From Klebsiella sp. BIGb0138 (GTDB lineage: Bacteria; Pseudomonadota; Gammaproteobacteria; Enterobacterales; Enterobacteriaceae), in the NCBI RefSeq assembly GCF_004342285.1, contig NZ_SMCV01000001.1:186001-250000 (forward strand): DNA of 64,000 nucleotides, read 5' to 3'. Below are positions 63,946 to 64,000 of this stretch, one piece after another (positions within the stretch are counted from its first letter, which is position 1; each line of letters starts with the position of its first letter). A program made the position numbers and the translations under genes. A model generated the notes under the pieces. It made no database searches and was not told where the DNA came from. It saw nothing but the letters and a program-made list of their open reading frames with translations.

Positions 63946-64000
63946 AGTATGAACAACTCATGATAATACAGCGTTTTTAAAAATTTAACTATATGACCAA

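Overview
The window is enterobacterial chromosome, most likely Klebsiella or Raoultella and probably a K. oxytoca-complex relative. That assignment is inference from gene content and order. Most of the left 36 kb follows the Escherichia coli order: yecJ-azuC, ftnA-yecH-tyrP-yecA, leuZ-cysT-glyW, pgsA-uvrC-uvrY-yecF-sdiA, tcyN-tcyL-dcyD-tcyJ, amyA-yedD, rcsA-dsrB-yodD-dsrA-dgcQ-yodC-yedI-yedA-vsr-dcm-yedJ, a porin at the yedS position, serU, mtfA and asnT. The flagellar block that lies between tcyJ and amyA in E. coli is absent, which fits a non-motile Klebsiella. ldtA-cbl-nac, with a sigma-54 promoter and an NtrC-type site in front of nac, lie next to a second tRNA-Asn gene.

Accessory material falls in four places. 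(1) 1-6.5 kb: a heparinase II/III-type lyase (cut by the window edge), a GPH-family sugar symporter behind a CRP site, a DHA2 exporter, and an RpiB-fold isomerase that resembles DhuI of unsaturated-uronate catabolism. (2) 36.3-43.9 kb: a 7.6-kb island at asnT. Its left side holds relics of a P4-type integrase, an IS256-family transposase and a HAD phosphatase. Its cargo is a CoA-transferase, a crotonase-fold hydratase, an ACS-family transporter, a GH88 unsaturated glucuronyl hydrolase and a GntR/UTRA regulator. Its right side is a mosaic of IS110- and IS3-type relics. The stem-loop that directly follows the other tRNA-Asn gene reappears at the island's right edge and marks the boundary. (3) 44-55.5 kb: an aldo/keto reductase with a divergent LysR regulator, an LLM oxidoreductase, a GH28 polygalacturonase paired with a Gfo/Idh dehydrogenase, and small periplasmic and membrane proteins. 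(4) 59-64 kb, after the second tRNA-Asn: another integrase relic, then a GntR-aldolase-HPr-SurE-alcohol dehydrogenase gene set.

Several parts deal with plant or host polysaccharide breakdown: heparinase-type lyase, GH88, GH28, DhuI-like isomerase and three sugar or acid transporters. The asnT island seems to have its own control circuit. A perfect CRP consensus and a 36-nt perfect inverted repeat precede the CoA-transferase gene, and related 20-bp palindromes precede the GH88 and gntR genes.

Genes too short for ordinary ORF calling that I could read directly are azuC (27 aa) and yodC (59 aa). The sRNA gene dsrA was found with its promoter and terminator. dgcQ carries an in-frame amber codon immediately before an ATG. 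The operon most worth experimental work is the one at 59,980-63,909. It combines a dedicated HPr paralogue, a second SurE-type phosphatase, a class II aldolase and a zinc dehydrogenase under a GntR regulator, with no PTS permease inside the window.
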